Under the pieces are notes generated by a model. That model had not been told where the DNA came from. It was given only the letters and a program-made list of their open reading frames with translations, and ran no database searches. This document shows positions 1 to 6,795 of a stretch of DNA of 15,333 nt, piece by piece. Source of the stretch: DATKSS01 sp049582065 (GTDB lineage Bacteria; Chloroflexota; Dormibacteria; Dormibacterales; Dormibacteraceae); assembly GCA_049582065.1 (NCBI GenBank), contig JBAUTF010000312.1, positions 1 through 15,333 of the forward strand. The letters run 5' to 3'. Position 1 is the first letter of the stretch; every line of letters starts with the position of its first letter. The position numbers and the translations under genes were made by a program.

Positions 1-2
1 AG

Positions 3-317
3 CTGCAGGGAGGGATCCTGGGCCGTGTCGACGACATGTTCACGGTCCGCGGGGTCAACCTGTACCCGTCGCAGGTCGAGGACATCGTGCGCCGGCACCC
101 CAGCGTGGCCGAGTTCGTGATCGAGCAGCGCCGCGTCAGGCAGATGGACGAGGTCACGCTGCTGGTCGAGATGGTGGGGAACGACCTCTCGACCGCCCGG
201 CTTGAGGCGGACCTCCGCCAGGCGCTGGGCGTGCGTCTCGGCTGCCGGGTCGTCGAGCGCGGGACGCTGCCCCGCTCGGAACTGAAGTCCACGCGCATCG
301 TCCGGGTCGAGGGGTGA
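3..317 (+). CDS. Phenylacetate-CoA ligase-like protein (PaaK family), C-terminal fragment
   Basis: This is the 3' end of a gene whose start lies outside the window. The reading frame is open from base 3, upstream of an internal ATG at 36. The first residues read GRVDDMFTVRGVNLYPSQVE, which matches the hinge and start of the C-terminal domain of phenylacetate-CoA ligases. In that family the GR-x-DD segment precedes the domain that closes over the adenylate during CoA thioester formation. The rest, about 90 residues ending in the SELKSTRI segment, fits the small AMP-binding C-terminal domain. These enzymes activate aryl acids such as phenylacetate or benzoate derivatives to CoA thioesters in the cytoplasm. 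The true substrate cannot be read from this fragment. It sits upstream of an aromatic uptake and ring-cleavage operon but is separated from it by a hairpin, so it is probably a neighbouring transcription unit with a related theme. Confidence 0.85.
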   Translation: MQGGILGRVDDMFTVRGVNLYPSQVEDIVRRHPSVAEFVIEQRRVRQMDEVTLLVEMVGNDLSTARLEADLRQALGVRLGCRVVERGTLPRSELKSTRIVRVEG

Positions 318-327
318 GGAACCTGCC

Positions 328-346
328 GGCCGGACGCCGTCCGGCC
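328..346 (+). terminator. GC-rich perfect hairpin, probable terminator of the aryl-CoA ligase gene
   Basis: GGCCGGAC (328-335) and GTCCGGCC (339-346) form a perfect 8-bp stem with a 3-nt loop, 11 nt after the ligase stop codon. The following bases (TGTGTCCTT) are only weakly T-rich, so this is not a textbook intrinsic terminator. Its position and stability still make termination the most likely role. Confidence 0.55.
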
Positions 347-353
347 TGTGTCC

Positions 354-382
354 TTGACAGAGCGATAGGGGCTGGTCACGAT
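354..382 (+). promoter_or_regulatory. Candidate promoter of the transporter/pca operon
   Basis: A perfect TTGACA lies at 354-359, and a weak -10 candidate CACGAT lies at 377-382 with 17-bp spacing. It sits just after the hairpin and about 70 nt upstream of the substrate-binding protein gene. The -10 matches TATAAT at only three positions, so the call rests mainly on the -35 box and the location. Confidence 0.4.
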
Positions 383-449
383 TGGCGAAGATTCGGCGCT
401 GATTGCGTGCCGAGCCGGTAAGGGGCGCCGCCCCGGGGAGAACGAAGGG

Positions 450-1766
450 ATGACCGACTTCGAGGACCGCCTCAACATGGCCATTTCGCGGAGGACGCTC
501 CTGAAGGCCGCCGGGGCCGGGGCTCTCAGTTTGAGCGCGGGGGCGCTTCTCGATGCATGCGGACTCCAGGGCGGCAGCACCAGCACCAACAACGGAAAGA
601 TCACGATCGGCTACGTAAGCCCTCAGACCGGCGCGCTGGCCGGCTTCGCGACCGGCGACAACTACGTGATCAACGGAGTCAGGGCTTCCAGCCCCTACAA
701 GAACGGTTTCAAGGTGGGCAGCAAGACCTACAACGTCGAGATCATCGTCAAGGACACGCAGTCGGACCCCAACCGCGCGACGCAGGTGGCCCAGGAGCTC
801 GTGACCAGCGGAGTCGACATCGTGCTCTGCGCGTCCACGCCCGAGGTGACCAACCCGGTGGCCACCACATGCGAGGCCAACAACATGCCCTGCGTCGCCA
901 CGATCGTGCCCTGGGAGTCGTGGTACTTCGGGCGCGGCGCCAAGCCCGGCACCTCCTTCAACTACACGACGATGTTCTTCTTCGGCCTCAACGAGTTCGC
1001 AGGCTGCTTCTTTCCGATGTGGGACAAGATGAACACCAACAAGGTCGTCGCGGAGATGTATCCGAACGACGACGACGGCAACGCGTTCCGCGGCTCTTTC
1101 GAGCCGCTGATCACAAAGGGCGGTTACAAGAACCTGGACGGCGGCCAGTACGCCGACCTCACTACCGACTACACCTCGATGATCTCGAAGTTCAAGGCCG
1201 GCGATGCGCAGCTGTTCTCGAACTGCCCGCTCCCGCCGGACTTCAACACCTTCTGGAAGCAGGCCGCGCAGCAGGGCTACAAGCCGAAGCTCGCCACCGT
1301 GGCCAAGGTCCTCCTCTTCCCCGCCGACACAACGGCGCTCGGCGACCTGGTCATCAACATCGCGACCGACTGCTGGTGGTCGCCCTTCCACCCCTACACC
1401 TCCGCCCTGAACGGGATGAGCGCCAAGCAGCTCTCCGATGGGTTCGAGGCCGCGACGGGCCAGCAGTGGCTCTCCTCGCTGGGCTCGGTTCACTCGCTGT
1501 TCGAGATCGCGTACAAGGCCTTCACCGCGGTAGACGACCCGCACAACAAGGCCAACGTCGCGGCGCAGCTGAAGACGCTGAGCTACACCGGCATCAGCGG
1601 TCCGCTCGATTGGACCAAGGGCCCGGTGCCAGGCGTGGCCATCCAGCAGCCGGTCGGAGTGCAGTGGGTCAAGGGCACCAAGTACCCGTACAGCATGGTG
1701 GTGGTCGACAACTCGCTGAACAAGGACGTGCCACTGAACGGGGTGCTCGTACCGACCAACGCGTGA
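450..1766 (+). CDS. ABC transporter substrate-binding protein, Tat lipoprotein, branched-chain amino acid/aromatic type
   Basis: This 438-residue extracytoplasmic receptor of the Peripla_BP_6 (LivJ-like) type delivers a solute to the permease pair encoded downstream. Residues 13-19 (SRRTLLK) form a twin-arginine motif followed by a hydrophobic stretch. LDAC with Cys37 forms a plausible lipobox, so the protein is probably exported folded and lipid-anchored. The mature part begins with the family-typical ITIGYVSPQTG strand. GGGGAG at 435-440, 9 nt ahead, supports ATG 450. A second ATG at 477 would still keep the Tat motif but has no ribosome site. The gene overlaps the ATPase gene by 4 nt and heads an operon ending in protocatechuate cleavage genes. 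I infer an aromatic acid ligand rather than leucine; binding residues cannot be assigned by eye. Confidence 0.9.
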   Translation: MTDFEDRLNMAISRRTLLKAAGAGALSLSAGALLDACGLQGGSTSTNNGKITIGYVSPQTGALAGFATGDNYVINGVRASSPYKNGFKVGSKTYNVEIIVKDTQSDPNRATQVAQELVTSGVDIVLCASTPEVTNPVATTCEANNMPCVATIVPWESWYFGRGAKPGTSFNYTTMFFFGLNEFAGCFFPMWDKMNTNKVVAEMYPNDDDGNAFRGSFEPLITKGGYKNLDGGQYADLTTDYTSMISKFKAGDAQLFSNCPLPPDFNTFWKQAAQQGYKPKLATVAKVLLFPADTTALGDLVINIATDCWWSPFHPYTSALNGMSAKQLSDGFEAATGQQWLSSLGSVHSLFEIAYKAFTAVDDPHNKANVAAQLKTLSYTGISGPLDWTKGPVPGVAIQQPVGVQWVKGTKYPYSMVVVDNSLNKDVPLNGVLVPTNA

Positions 1767-2509
1767 CCGCCGGCCCGCTCCTGCAGCTGGACAGGGTCTC
1801 GAAGCGATTCGGCAGCGTCGTGGTCGCCGAATCGCTGTCGCTTGAGGTCGGCCCCGGCGATGTCGTCGGCATGGTCGGGCCCAACGGCGCGGGCAAGAGC
1901 AGCCTTTTCTCGCTGATCTCGGGAGACCTCGCCCCCAACTCGGGTGACATCCTCTTCGAGAGCCGGTCTGTCACCCGGCTGGACCCCGCGGCCCGCTGCC
2001 GGCTCGGCATCGCCCGCACCTACCAGGTGCCGCGGTCGTTCGAGCACATGACGGTGTTCGAGAACGTGCTGGTGGCCGCCCACCGCGGAGCCGGGCTTCG
2101 CGGCAGCCGGGCTTATGAGCTGACGGCGCGCGTCCTCCTGGAAACCGACCTGCGGGCCGAAGCCAACCTCCCGGCGTCCCGGCTCGGGTTGCTTCAGCGC
2201 AAACGCCTGGAGCTGGCCCGCGCGCTGGGCGTCGAACCCCGCCTGCTCCTGCTCGACGAGGTCGCCGCGGGCCTGACCGAGCCGGAGGTGGCGGGACTGG
2301 TCGAGATCGTGGGCCGGATCAGGGAGCGGGGCATCGCAGTGATCTGGGTCGAGCACGTCGTGAGGGCGCTCGTGGGTTTCGTCGACCGCCTGATCTGCCT
2401 TGCGGGGGGCCGGTTCATCGGCGACGGCGACCCCCACGCGGTGCTCGCAAGCCCGGCCGTGAAAGAGGTCTTTCTGGGCACGAGCTACAGCGAGGCCGCG
2501 ACGACCTGA
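1763..2509 (+). CDS. ABC transporter ATP-binding protein, LivG-like
   Basis: This 248-residue cytoplasmic ATPase is one of two that power the importer. The start is GTG 1763, which overlaps the preceding TGA as GTGA; the same frame is open far upstream but codes for nothing family-like there. Visible motifs are Walker A GPNGAGKSS (39-47), Q-loop Gln88 in RTYQVP, Walker B LLLLDE (161-166) and the H-loop His198 in VEHVV. The signature motif is unusual: the place of LSGGQ is taken by LGLLQ (141-145), followed by the normal RKRLELARALG. As far as I recall, a similar LLxRKRLELARAL form exists in a subset of LivG-like ATPases, so I do not read it as inactivation. The C-terminal GDGDPHAVLASPAVKEVFLG segment is typical of LivG. 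Confidence 0.9.
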   Translation: MTAGPLLQLDRVSKRFGSVVVAESLSLEVGPGDVVGMVGPNGAGKSSLFSLISGDLAPNSGDILFESRSVTRLDPAARCRLGIARTYQVPRSFEHMTVFENVLVAAHRGAGLRGSRAYELTARVLLETDLRAEANLPASRLGLLQRKRLELARALGVEPRLLLLDEVAAGLTEPEVAGLVEIVGRIRERGIAVIWVEHVVRALVGFVDRLICLAGGRFIGDGDPHAVLASPAVKEVFLGTSYSEAATT

Positions 2510-3249
2510 GCACCCCCGCGACCGGACCGATCCTCGAGCTGCAAGGGCTGACCGTCCGTTACGGGCAGCTCGAGGCGCTGACCGCCATCGACCTCACGCT
2601 CCAGGGCGGTGAGGCGGTGGCCATGATCGGCGCCAACGGCGCCGGCAAGTCGACGTTGATGAGGACGATCGCCGGGCTCCACGCGCCGGTGGCGGGGACG
2701 ATCCGCCTCGACGGCCAGGACATCACCCGAGTGCCGACGCACCAAAGAGTCGAGGCGGGAATCGTCCTCGTGCCCGAGGGACGCCGCCTGTTCCCGTCGC
2801 TCACGCTCGAGGAGAACCTCAAGGTTGGAGCCACGCGGACACGGCGCGGCAGCTGGAACCTGAGCCGCGTCTACGAGCTGTTTCCCTGGATGACCGAGAG
2901 GCGCGAGCGGCCGACCGCCTTCCTGTCGGGCGGCGAGCAGCAGGCCGTCGCGATTGGAAGGGCGCTCATGGCCAATCCGCGAATCCTCCTCCTGGACGAG
3001 CTGTCTCTCGGCCTTGCGCCGGTCGTGGTCCACCGCCTGTACGACATCCTTCCCGAGCTGCTCGCGTCCGGCATGACCGTCCTGCTGGTCGAGCAGGACG
3101 TGACCCAGGCCCTTCGCGTATCGGATTGGGCGCACTGCCTGCTCGAGGGAAGGATCACCCTCAGCGGCCGTCCCCACGACCTCGCCCCGGCCGACGTCGA
3201 GGCCGCCTACTTCGGCCTGGCTGCAAAGCGCGCTTCCGGGCAGGTGTAG
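2506..3249 (+). CDS. ABC transporter ATP-binding protein, LivF-like, probable CTG start
   Basis: This is the second ATPase of the importer, about 247 residues. Walker A is GANGAGKST (residues 42-50 from the proposed start), with the signature LSGGEQQ, Walker B ILLLDE and VEQDV at the H-loop region, where Gln stands in the His position as in many LivF proteins. The family-typical N-terminus (ILELQGLTVRYGQ) is encoded from about 2530, upstream of the first GTG (2617) or ATG (2623) in frame. No ATG, GTG or TTG lies in frame between about 2440 and 2617. The best start is therefore CTG 2506, which overlaps the previous stop as CTGA. This copies the 4-nt overlaps at most other junctions of the operon. 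A start at 2617 would delete the first beta-strand and the A-loop tyrosine. The family call is secure; the exact start is inferred. Confidence 0.85.
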   Translation: MSTPATGPILELQGLTVRYGQLEALTAIDLTLQGGEAVAMIGANGAGKSTLMRTIAGLHAPVAGTIRLDGQDITRVPTHQRVEAGIVLVPEGRRLFPSLTLEENLKVGATRTRRGSWNLSRVYELFPWMTERRERPTAFLSGGEQQAVAIGRALMANPRILLLDELSLGLAPVVVHRLYDILPELLASGMTVLLVEQDVTQALRVSDWAHCLLEGRITLSGRPHDLAPADVEAAYFGLAAKRASGQV

Positions 3250-3253
3250 CGGC

Positions 3254-4120
3254 GTGATCTGGGTCAACGCGGTCGTGCAGGGCATCCTCCTCGGTGGCCT
3301 GTACGCGCTTTTTGCCTGCGGCCTGTCGCTGATGTTCGGGGTCATGCGCGTGGTGAACCTCGCCCATGGCGACTTCGCCGTGCTGGCCGCGTACCTCGCC
3401 CTCGCGGTCATCACCGGGCTGCACATCCCGGTGCTGTGGTCAGCCCTCGTGGTCGCCCCGCTGTTCGCGGTGGTCGGGTACCTGGTGCAGCGGTTCATCA
3501 TCCAGCGCAGCCTCGACGTCAGCCCCCTGACGACTCTCCTCGTGACCTTCGGCCTTTCGATCGTGATCCAGAACGCGCTGCTCACCGCGCTGTCTGCGAA
3601 CAGCCAGTCGCTCCCATCCGGCTCGCTGGCCTCGGCCTCGGTCCAGGTCAATGGCCAGCTGTCGATCGGCTATGTCTCTGCGATCGTCTTCGTGACCTCG
3701 GCGGTCGTCGTGGTCGCTCTGCAGCTGTTCCTGTCGCGCACCGACGTCGGCCGCCAGGTGCGGGCCGCCTCCGACGACCAGGAGGCAGCGAGCATTGTCG
3801 GGGTCAACGTCCGCCACGTTTACGGGATCGCCGCCGCGATCGCCTTCGCCACGGTCGCGCTCGCCGGCATCGCGTTCGGGATGTACTCGTCATTCGACCC
3901 CGCGGCCGGCCCCCAGCGCCTGATCTTCGCATTCGAGGCTGTCGTCATCGGCGGCATGGGCTCACTCTGGGGCACGCTGGCGGGAGGGATCATCCTGGGC
4001 GTCGCGCAGGTCCTCGGCGCCCAGGTCGACGCCGGGTTCGGGGTCCTCGCCGGTCACCTGGTGTTCCTCGCCGTGCTGGCACTTCGGCCGAGCGGTTTGA
4101 TCCCGGCACGGATCACGTGA
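3254..4120 (+). CDS. ABC transporter permease, LivH-like
   Basis: This 288-residue polytopic membrane protein is one half of the translocation pore. It begins at GTG 3254, 4 nt after the LivF stop. Its N-terminal sequence ILLGGLYALFACGLSLMFG followed by VVNLAHGDF is the hallmark of LivH permeases. The conserved cytoplasmic coupling region lies near GVNVRHVYGIAAAIAFA, and the late motif is VVIGGMGSLWGTLAGG. About eight hydrophobic segments can be seen. The length is normal for the family. It overlaps the next permease gene by 4 nt (GTGA). The context suggests import of an aromatic compound, but permease sequence does not reveal the substrate. Confidence 0.92.
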   Translation: MIWVNAVVQGILLGGLYALFACGLSLMFGVMRVVNLAHGDFAVLAAYLALAVITGLHIPVLWSALVVAPLFAVVGYLVQRFIIQRSLDVSPLTTLLVTFGLSIVIQNALLTALSANSQSLPSGSLASASVQVNGQLSIGYVSAIVFVTSAVVVVALQLFLSRTDVGRQVRAASDDQEAASIVGVNVRHVYGIAAAIAFATVALAGIAFGMYSSFDPAAGPQRLIFAFEAVVIGGMGSLWGTLAGGIILGVAQVLGAQVDAGFGVLAGHLVFLAVLALRPSGLIPARIT

Positions 4121-5163
4121 GCGCCGCCTCGGCGGCCGCGCCGCCTCTCCGCGTCACCCGGTCCCGACGCTCCGCCGCGTGGAGCGCCGTCCTCGGCGTG
4201 GCCGCTGTGGTCCTGCTCGCGTCTCTGCCCTACGTGGCACACACCGACGTCACCGGCCTGCTCGTGAACGTGTTCATCCTCCTTGCCCTCGCGACGATGT
4301 GGAACTTGCTGGCGGGATACGCGGGCCTGATCTCGGTGGGCCAGCAGGCCTACATCGGGGTCGGCGCTTACGTCGTGCTGGTGCTGGCGGGCGACGGCCT
4401 CAACCCCTACCTTGCGATTCCGTTCGCCGCGCTGGGCGCGCTCGTCGTCGCGGTCCCCACGTCCTTTCTCGTCCTGCGGCTGCGGAACGAGTACTTCGCC
4501 ATCGCCACTTGGGTCGTGGCGGAATCTTTCCGCCTGATCGTCCTGCACTTCCCATCGTTGGGGGGCGGGACCGGCGCCAACCTCTCCGGCCTGGGCGGCA
4601 TCGATCCCGTGCTCCGCCAGGCGCTCACCTACTGGTCGGCGCTTGCCGTGGTCGTGGCGGCCATCCTCGGCGCCTACCTCTTGTTGCGCAGCCGCTTCGG
4701 CCTGGACCTCACGGCCATCCGCGACAACGAGATCGGGGCCAGGAGCGTGGGCGTGCGCATCGCCCGGGCCAAGCGGATCGTCTACCTCGTCGCGGCCGCG
4801 GGCGCCGGGGCCGTGGGATCGCTCCTGATCATCAGCCAGCTCAACGTACAGGCGGGGTCGATCTTCAACGTCCAGTGGTCGGCTTACATGATCTTCGTCG
4901 CGCTCATCGGCGGCGTCGGCTCGATCGAGGGGCCTATCATCGGCACGCTGATCTTCTTCACCTTGCAGCAGTCACTGGCGGACCGCGGCGCCTGGTACCT
5001 GATCATCCTGGGCGGGATAGCCGTGATCATGGCGATGTACCTGCCGCGCGGCCTCTGGGGCCTGATCGGGGACCGCTTCGACCTGAGGCTCTTCCCGGTC
5101 GGCTACTGGATGCACCGCGGGCTGGCGCCGGCGCCCGCGCAGGCCGGGCACGAAACCGAATGA
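4117..5163 (+). CDS. ABC transporter permease, LivM-like
   Basis: This 348-residue inner-membrane permease is the partner of the LivH-like protein. The start is GTG 4117, overlapping the previous stop. A short N-terminal tail with RVTRSRRSAAW precedes the first membrane segment, as usual for LivM. Family motifs are NLLAGYAGLISVGQQAYIGV, the coupling loop IRDNEIGARSVGVRIARAK (about residues 204-222) and GGVGSIEGPIIGTLIFF. The C-terminus ends in a cytoplasmic tail after PRGLWGLIGDRF. The gene overlaps pcaH by 4 nt (ATGA), so transporter and ring-cleavage enzyme are translationally coupled. That coupling is the main evidence for an aromatic cargo. Confidence 0.92.
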   Translation: MSAASAAAPPLRVTRSRRSAAWSAVLGVAAVVLLASLPYVAHTDVTGLLVNVFILLALATMWNLLAGYAGLISVGQQAYIGVGAYVVLVLAGDGLNPYLAIPFAALGALVVAVPTSFLVLRLRNEYFAIATWVVAESFRLIVLHFPSLGGGTGANLSGLGGIDPVLRQALTYWSALAVVVAAILGAYLLLRSRFGLDLTAIRDNEIGARSVGVRIARAKRIVYLVAAAGAGAVGSLLIISQLNVQAGSIFNVQWSAYMIFVALIGGVGSIEGPIIGTLIFFTLQQSLADRGAWYLIILGGIAVIMAMYLPRGLWGLIGDRFDLRLFPVGYWMHRGLAPAPAQAGHETE

Positions 5164-5855
5164 GCGAGCCCGAGCCGGAAGGCTTCGAACCTCCTTACCT
5201 GCACCCCGATTACCGCTCCACCATCCTGCGAGCGCCGCGCCGCGAGCTGGTCAGGCTCCCGCCCGAGTGGTTCCATCGTGCCGCCGGGCCGACGTTTGGG
5301 CGCATACCCGTCAAGCCGGCGGACGCCGACCTGACCCGGCAGCACCGAGGCGAGCCCTTGGGTGAACGGATCATCGTCACGGGCCGGGTGCTCGACAGCG
5401 ATGGGCGGCCGGTGCGGCACACGCTGGTCGAGGTGTGGCAGGCGAATGCCGCCGGACGCTACCTCGATCCTGTCGACGACCACCCCGCTCCGCTCGACCC
5501 CAATTTCACCGGGGCGGGCAGATGCCTGACCGATGAGGAGGGCCGCTATCGATTCGTCAGCGTGAAGCCAGGCGCCTATCCGTGGCGAAACCACACCAAC
5601 GCTTGGCGCCCGGCGCACATCCACTTCTCGCTGTTCGGGACCACGCTCGCGAGCCGGCTCGTGACGCAGATGTACTTCCCCGGCGATCCGCTCATGCCTT
5701 ACGACCCGATCCTGAACTCCATCCCCGACCCTCGCGGCCGTGAGCTGCTGGTCGCGCGATTCGACCTCGAGACAACCGTGCCCGAGTGGGCCCTCGGCTA
5801 TCGGTGGGACATCGTCTTGCGCGGCCGAGACGCGACTCCCATGGAGACTGGATGA
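5160..5855 (+). CDS. pcaH: Protocatechuate 3,4-dioxygenase, beta subunit
   Basis: This 231-residue catalytic subunit of the intradiol dioxygenase cleaves protocatechuate with O2 to 3-carboxy-cis,cis-muconate in the cytoplasm. All four Fe(III) ligands can be placed by alignment with the Pseudomonas enzyme: Tyr101 (in GRY), Tyr140 (in GAYPW), His153 and His155 (in RPAHIHF). The spacings of 39, 13 and 2 residues match Tyr408, Tyr447, His460 and His462. The segments APLDPNF, GRCLTD and YPWRNHTNAWRPAHIHF are diagnostic of PcaH rather than of catechol 1,2-dioxygenase. Length is normal for the family. ATG 5160 overlaps the permease stop and the gene overlaps pcaG by 4 nt. Confidence 0.95.
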   Translation: MSEPEPEGFEPPYLHPDYRSTILRAPRRELVRLPPEWFHRAAGPTFGRIPVKPADADLTRQHRGEPLGERIIVTGRVLDSDGRPVRHTLVEVWQANAAGRYLDPVDDHPAPLDPNFTGAGRCLTDEEGRYRFVSVKPGAYPWRNHTNAWRPAHIHFSLFGTTLASRLVTQMYFPGDPLMPYDPILNSIPDPRGRELLVARFDLETTVPEWALGYRWDIVLRGRDATPMETG

Positions 5856-6328
5856 CCCCGACACCGTCGCAGACCATCGGACCGTTCTTCGGCTTCGCGC
5901 TGCCTTTCGAGGACGATGCGAACGCCGTCGCGCCACAGTCGGCCGGCGCCGTGCGGATCGAAGGCCAGGTGCTCGACGGGGCCGGCGAGCCTGTTCCCGA
6001 TGCGCTGCTCGAGGTCTGGCACGGCGAGCAGCTCGCCCGATGCCGGACCGACGCGGAAGGGGCCTTTCACTTCATTCTGAGCAAGCCGGAGGCGGCCACC
6101 GGCGCGGCGCCATTCCTGAACGTGACGGTGTTCGCGCGGGGCCTGCTGCGCCAGCTGTGCACGCGCATCTACTTTCCCGACGAGCGGGCGGCCAACGACG
6201 CGGATCCTGTCCTGGCGCGCGTCGAACCGCAACGCCGGCAAACGCTGGTCGCGCGACAGGATGCCGGCGTGCTGCATTTCGACGTCCGGCTGCAGGGCGA
6301 GGATGAGACCGTCTTCTTCGCCCTCTGA
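5852..6328 (+). CDS. pcaG: Protocatechuate 3,4-dioxygenase, alpha subunit (short form)
   Basis: This 158-residue non-iron-binding partner of PcaH contributes to the active-site pocket and the oligomer. The N-terminus TPSQTIGPFFGFALPF is the PcaG signature. VRIEGQVLDGAGEPVPDALLEVW and LCTRIYFPDE also fit the intradiol dioxygenase fold. As expected for alpha, the Tyr and His iron ligands are absent. The protein is shorter than usual (about 200 residues). After LEVWHG it jumps almost directly to RTDAEGAFHF, so the segment of about 25 residues that normally carries the GRY-like loop and the GFGR strand is missing. The start ATG 5852 overlaps the pcaH stop as ATGA. The gene is intact in frame, so this looks like natural shortening rather than decay. 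Confidence 0.88.
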   Translation: MTPTPSQTIGPFFGFALPFEDDANAVAPQSAGAVRIEGQVLDGAGEPVPDALLEVWHGEQLARCRTDAEGAFHFILSKPEAATGAAPFLNVTVFARGLLRQLCTRIYFPDERAANDADPVLARVEPQRRQTLVARQDAGVLHFDVRLQGEDETVFFAL

Positions 6329-6339
6329 TCGACTCTGGA

Positions 6340-6345
6340 AAGGAG
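6340..6345 (+). promoter_or_regulatory. Shine-Dalgarno site of pcaC
   Basis: AAGGAG lies 7 nt before ATG 6353. It is the clearest ribosome site in the operon and sits at the one junction with a real gap (24 nt), whereas most upstream genes rely on stop/start overlap. Confidence 0.7.
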
Positions 6346-6352
6346 CTGCCTC

Positions 6353-6718
6353 ATGAAAGATGAGCTTTGGGAGCGTGGAGACAAGGTGCGGCGCAAAGTG
6401 CTCGGTGACGAGCACGTCGACAGGTCGCAAGCCACCCGCACGTCGTTCAATGGGGATCTCGTCGACCTGATCACCCGCTATGCCTGGGGTGAGATCTGGA
6501 GCCGCCCGGGACTCGACCTCAAAACACGAAGCTGCATCAATGTCGCGATGCTCGTGGCCCTCGGGCGCGAAGAGGAGCTTGCCCTCCACCTGCGCGGCGC
6601 GCTGAACAACGGCGTGACGCGCGACGAGATCAAGGAGGTCCTGCTGCAGGCCGCGGTCTACTGCGGGTTGCCGGCCGCCAACTCCGCGTTTCGCGTCGCA
6701 TCGGAGGTCCTGTCTTAG
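6353..6718 (+). CDS. pcaC: 4-carboxymuconolactone decarboxylase
   Basis: This 121-residue cytoplasmic enzyme converts gamma-carboxymuconolactone to beta-ketoadipate enol-lactone with loss of CO2. It is a small all-helical AhpD-like fold protein with no cofactor. The family pattern is clear: an N-terminal WERGDKVRRKVLG, then SFNGDLVDLITRYAWGEIW, LDLKTRSCINVAML, His79 in ELALHLRGALNNGVTRDEI, and QAAVYCGLPAA. Length is typical of stand-alone PcaC; there is no fused PcaD hydrolase domain. It closes the transporter/pca operon. The step between PcaHG and PcaC (PcaB cycloisomerase) is not encoded here, nor are the downstream steps. Confidence 0.93.
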   Translation: MKDELWERGDKVRRKVLGDEHVDRSQATRTSFNGDLVDLITRYAWGEIWSRPGLDLKTRSCINVAMLVALGREEELALHLRGALNNGVTRDEIKEVLLQAAVYCGLPAANSAFRVASEVLS

Positions 6719-6734
6719 CCGCTCATCGCTGGAC

Positions 6735-6751
6735 CAAACCTCAGCAAACCT
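6735..6751 (+). repeat. Direct repeat CAAACCT x2 with 10-bp period, candidate operator
   Basis: CAAACCT occurs at 6735-6741 and again at 6745-6751, so the copies are one helical turn apart on the same face of the DNA. They lie just upstream of the expected -35 zone of the regulator gene starting at 6796. BldC-type MerR-like proteins are known to bind direct repeats head to tail. Autoregulation by the adjacent regulator is an inference. Confidence 0.45.
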
Positions 6752-6783
6752 GGGGCGAGGCCATGGCTTTTCCATAGATTCCC

Positions 6784-6789
6784 TAAAAT
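6784..6789 (+). promoter_or_regulatory. Candidate -10 box of a leaderless regulator transcript
   Basis: TAAAAT at 6784-6789 ends 6 nt before the GTG at 6796, so a transcript from it would begin at or next to the start codon. There is no Shine-Dalgarno sequence before that GTG. No good -35 lies 16-18 bp upstream (CCATGG region), which would fit dependence on an activator. Confidence 0.45.
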
Positions 6790-6795
6790 ATCGCC

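Noticed and set aside
557..1762. Long open frame upstream of and in phase with the LivG-like gene
   Set aside because: It overlaps the substrate-binding protein in another frame and its translation is Arg/Gln/His-rich low-complexity sequence typical of GC-rich shadow frames. Only the part after GTG 1763 is family-like.
2485..3651. 388-codon open frame on the minus strand across the LivF/LivH genes
   Set aside because: It covers two unambiguous genes on the plus strand and shows no domain or coherent composition.
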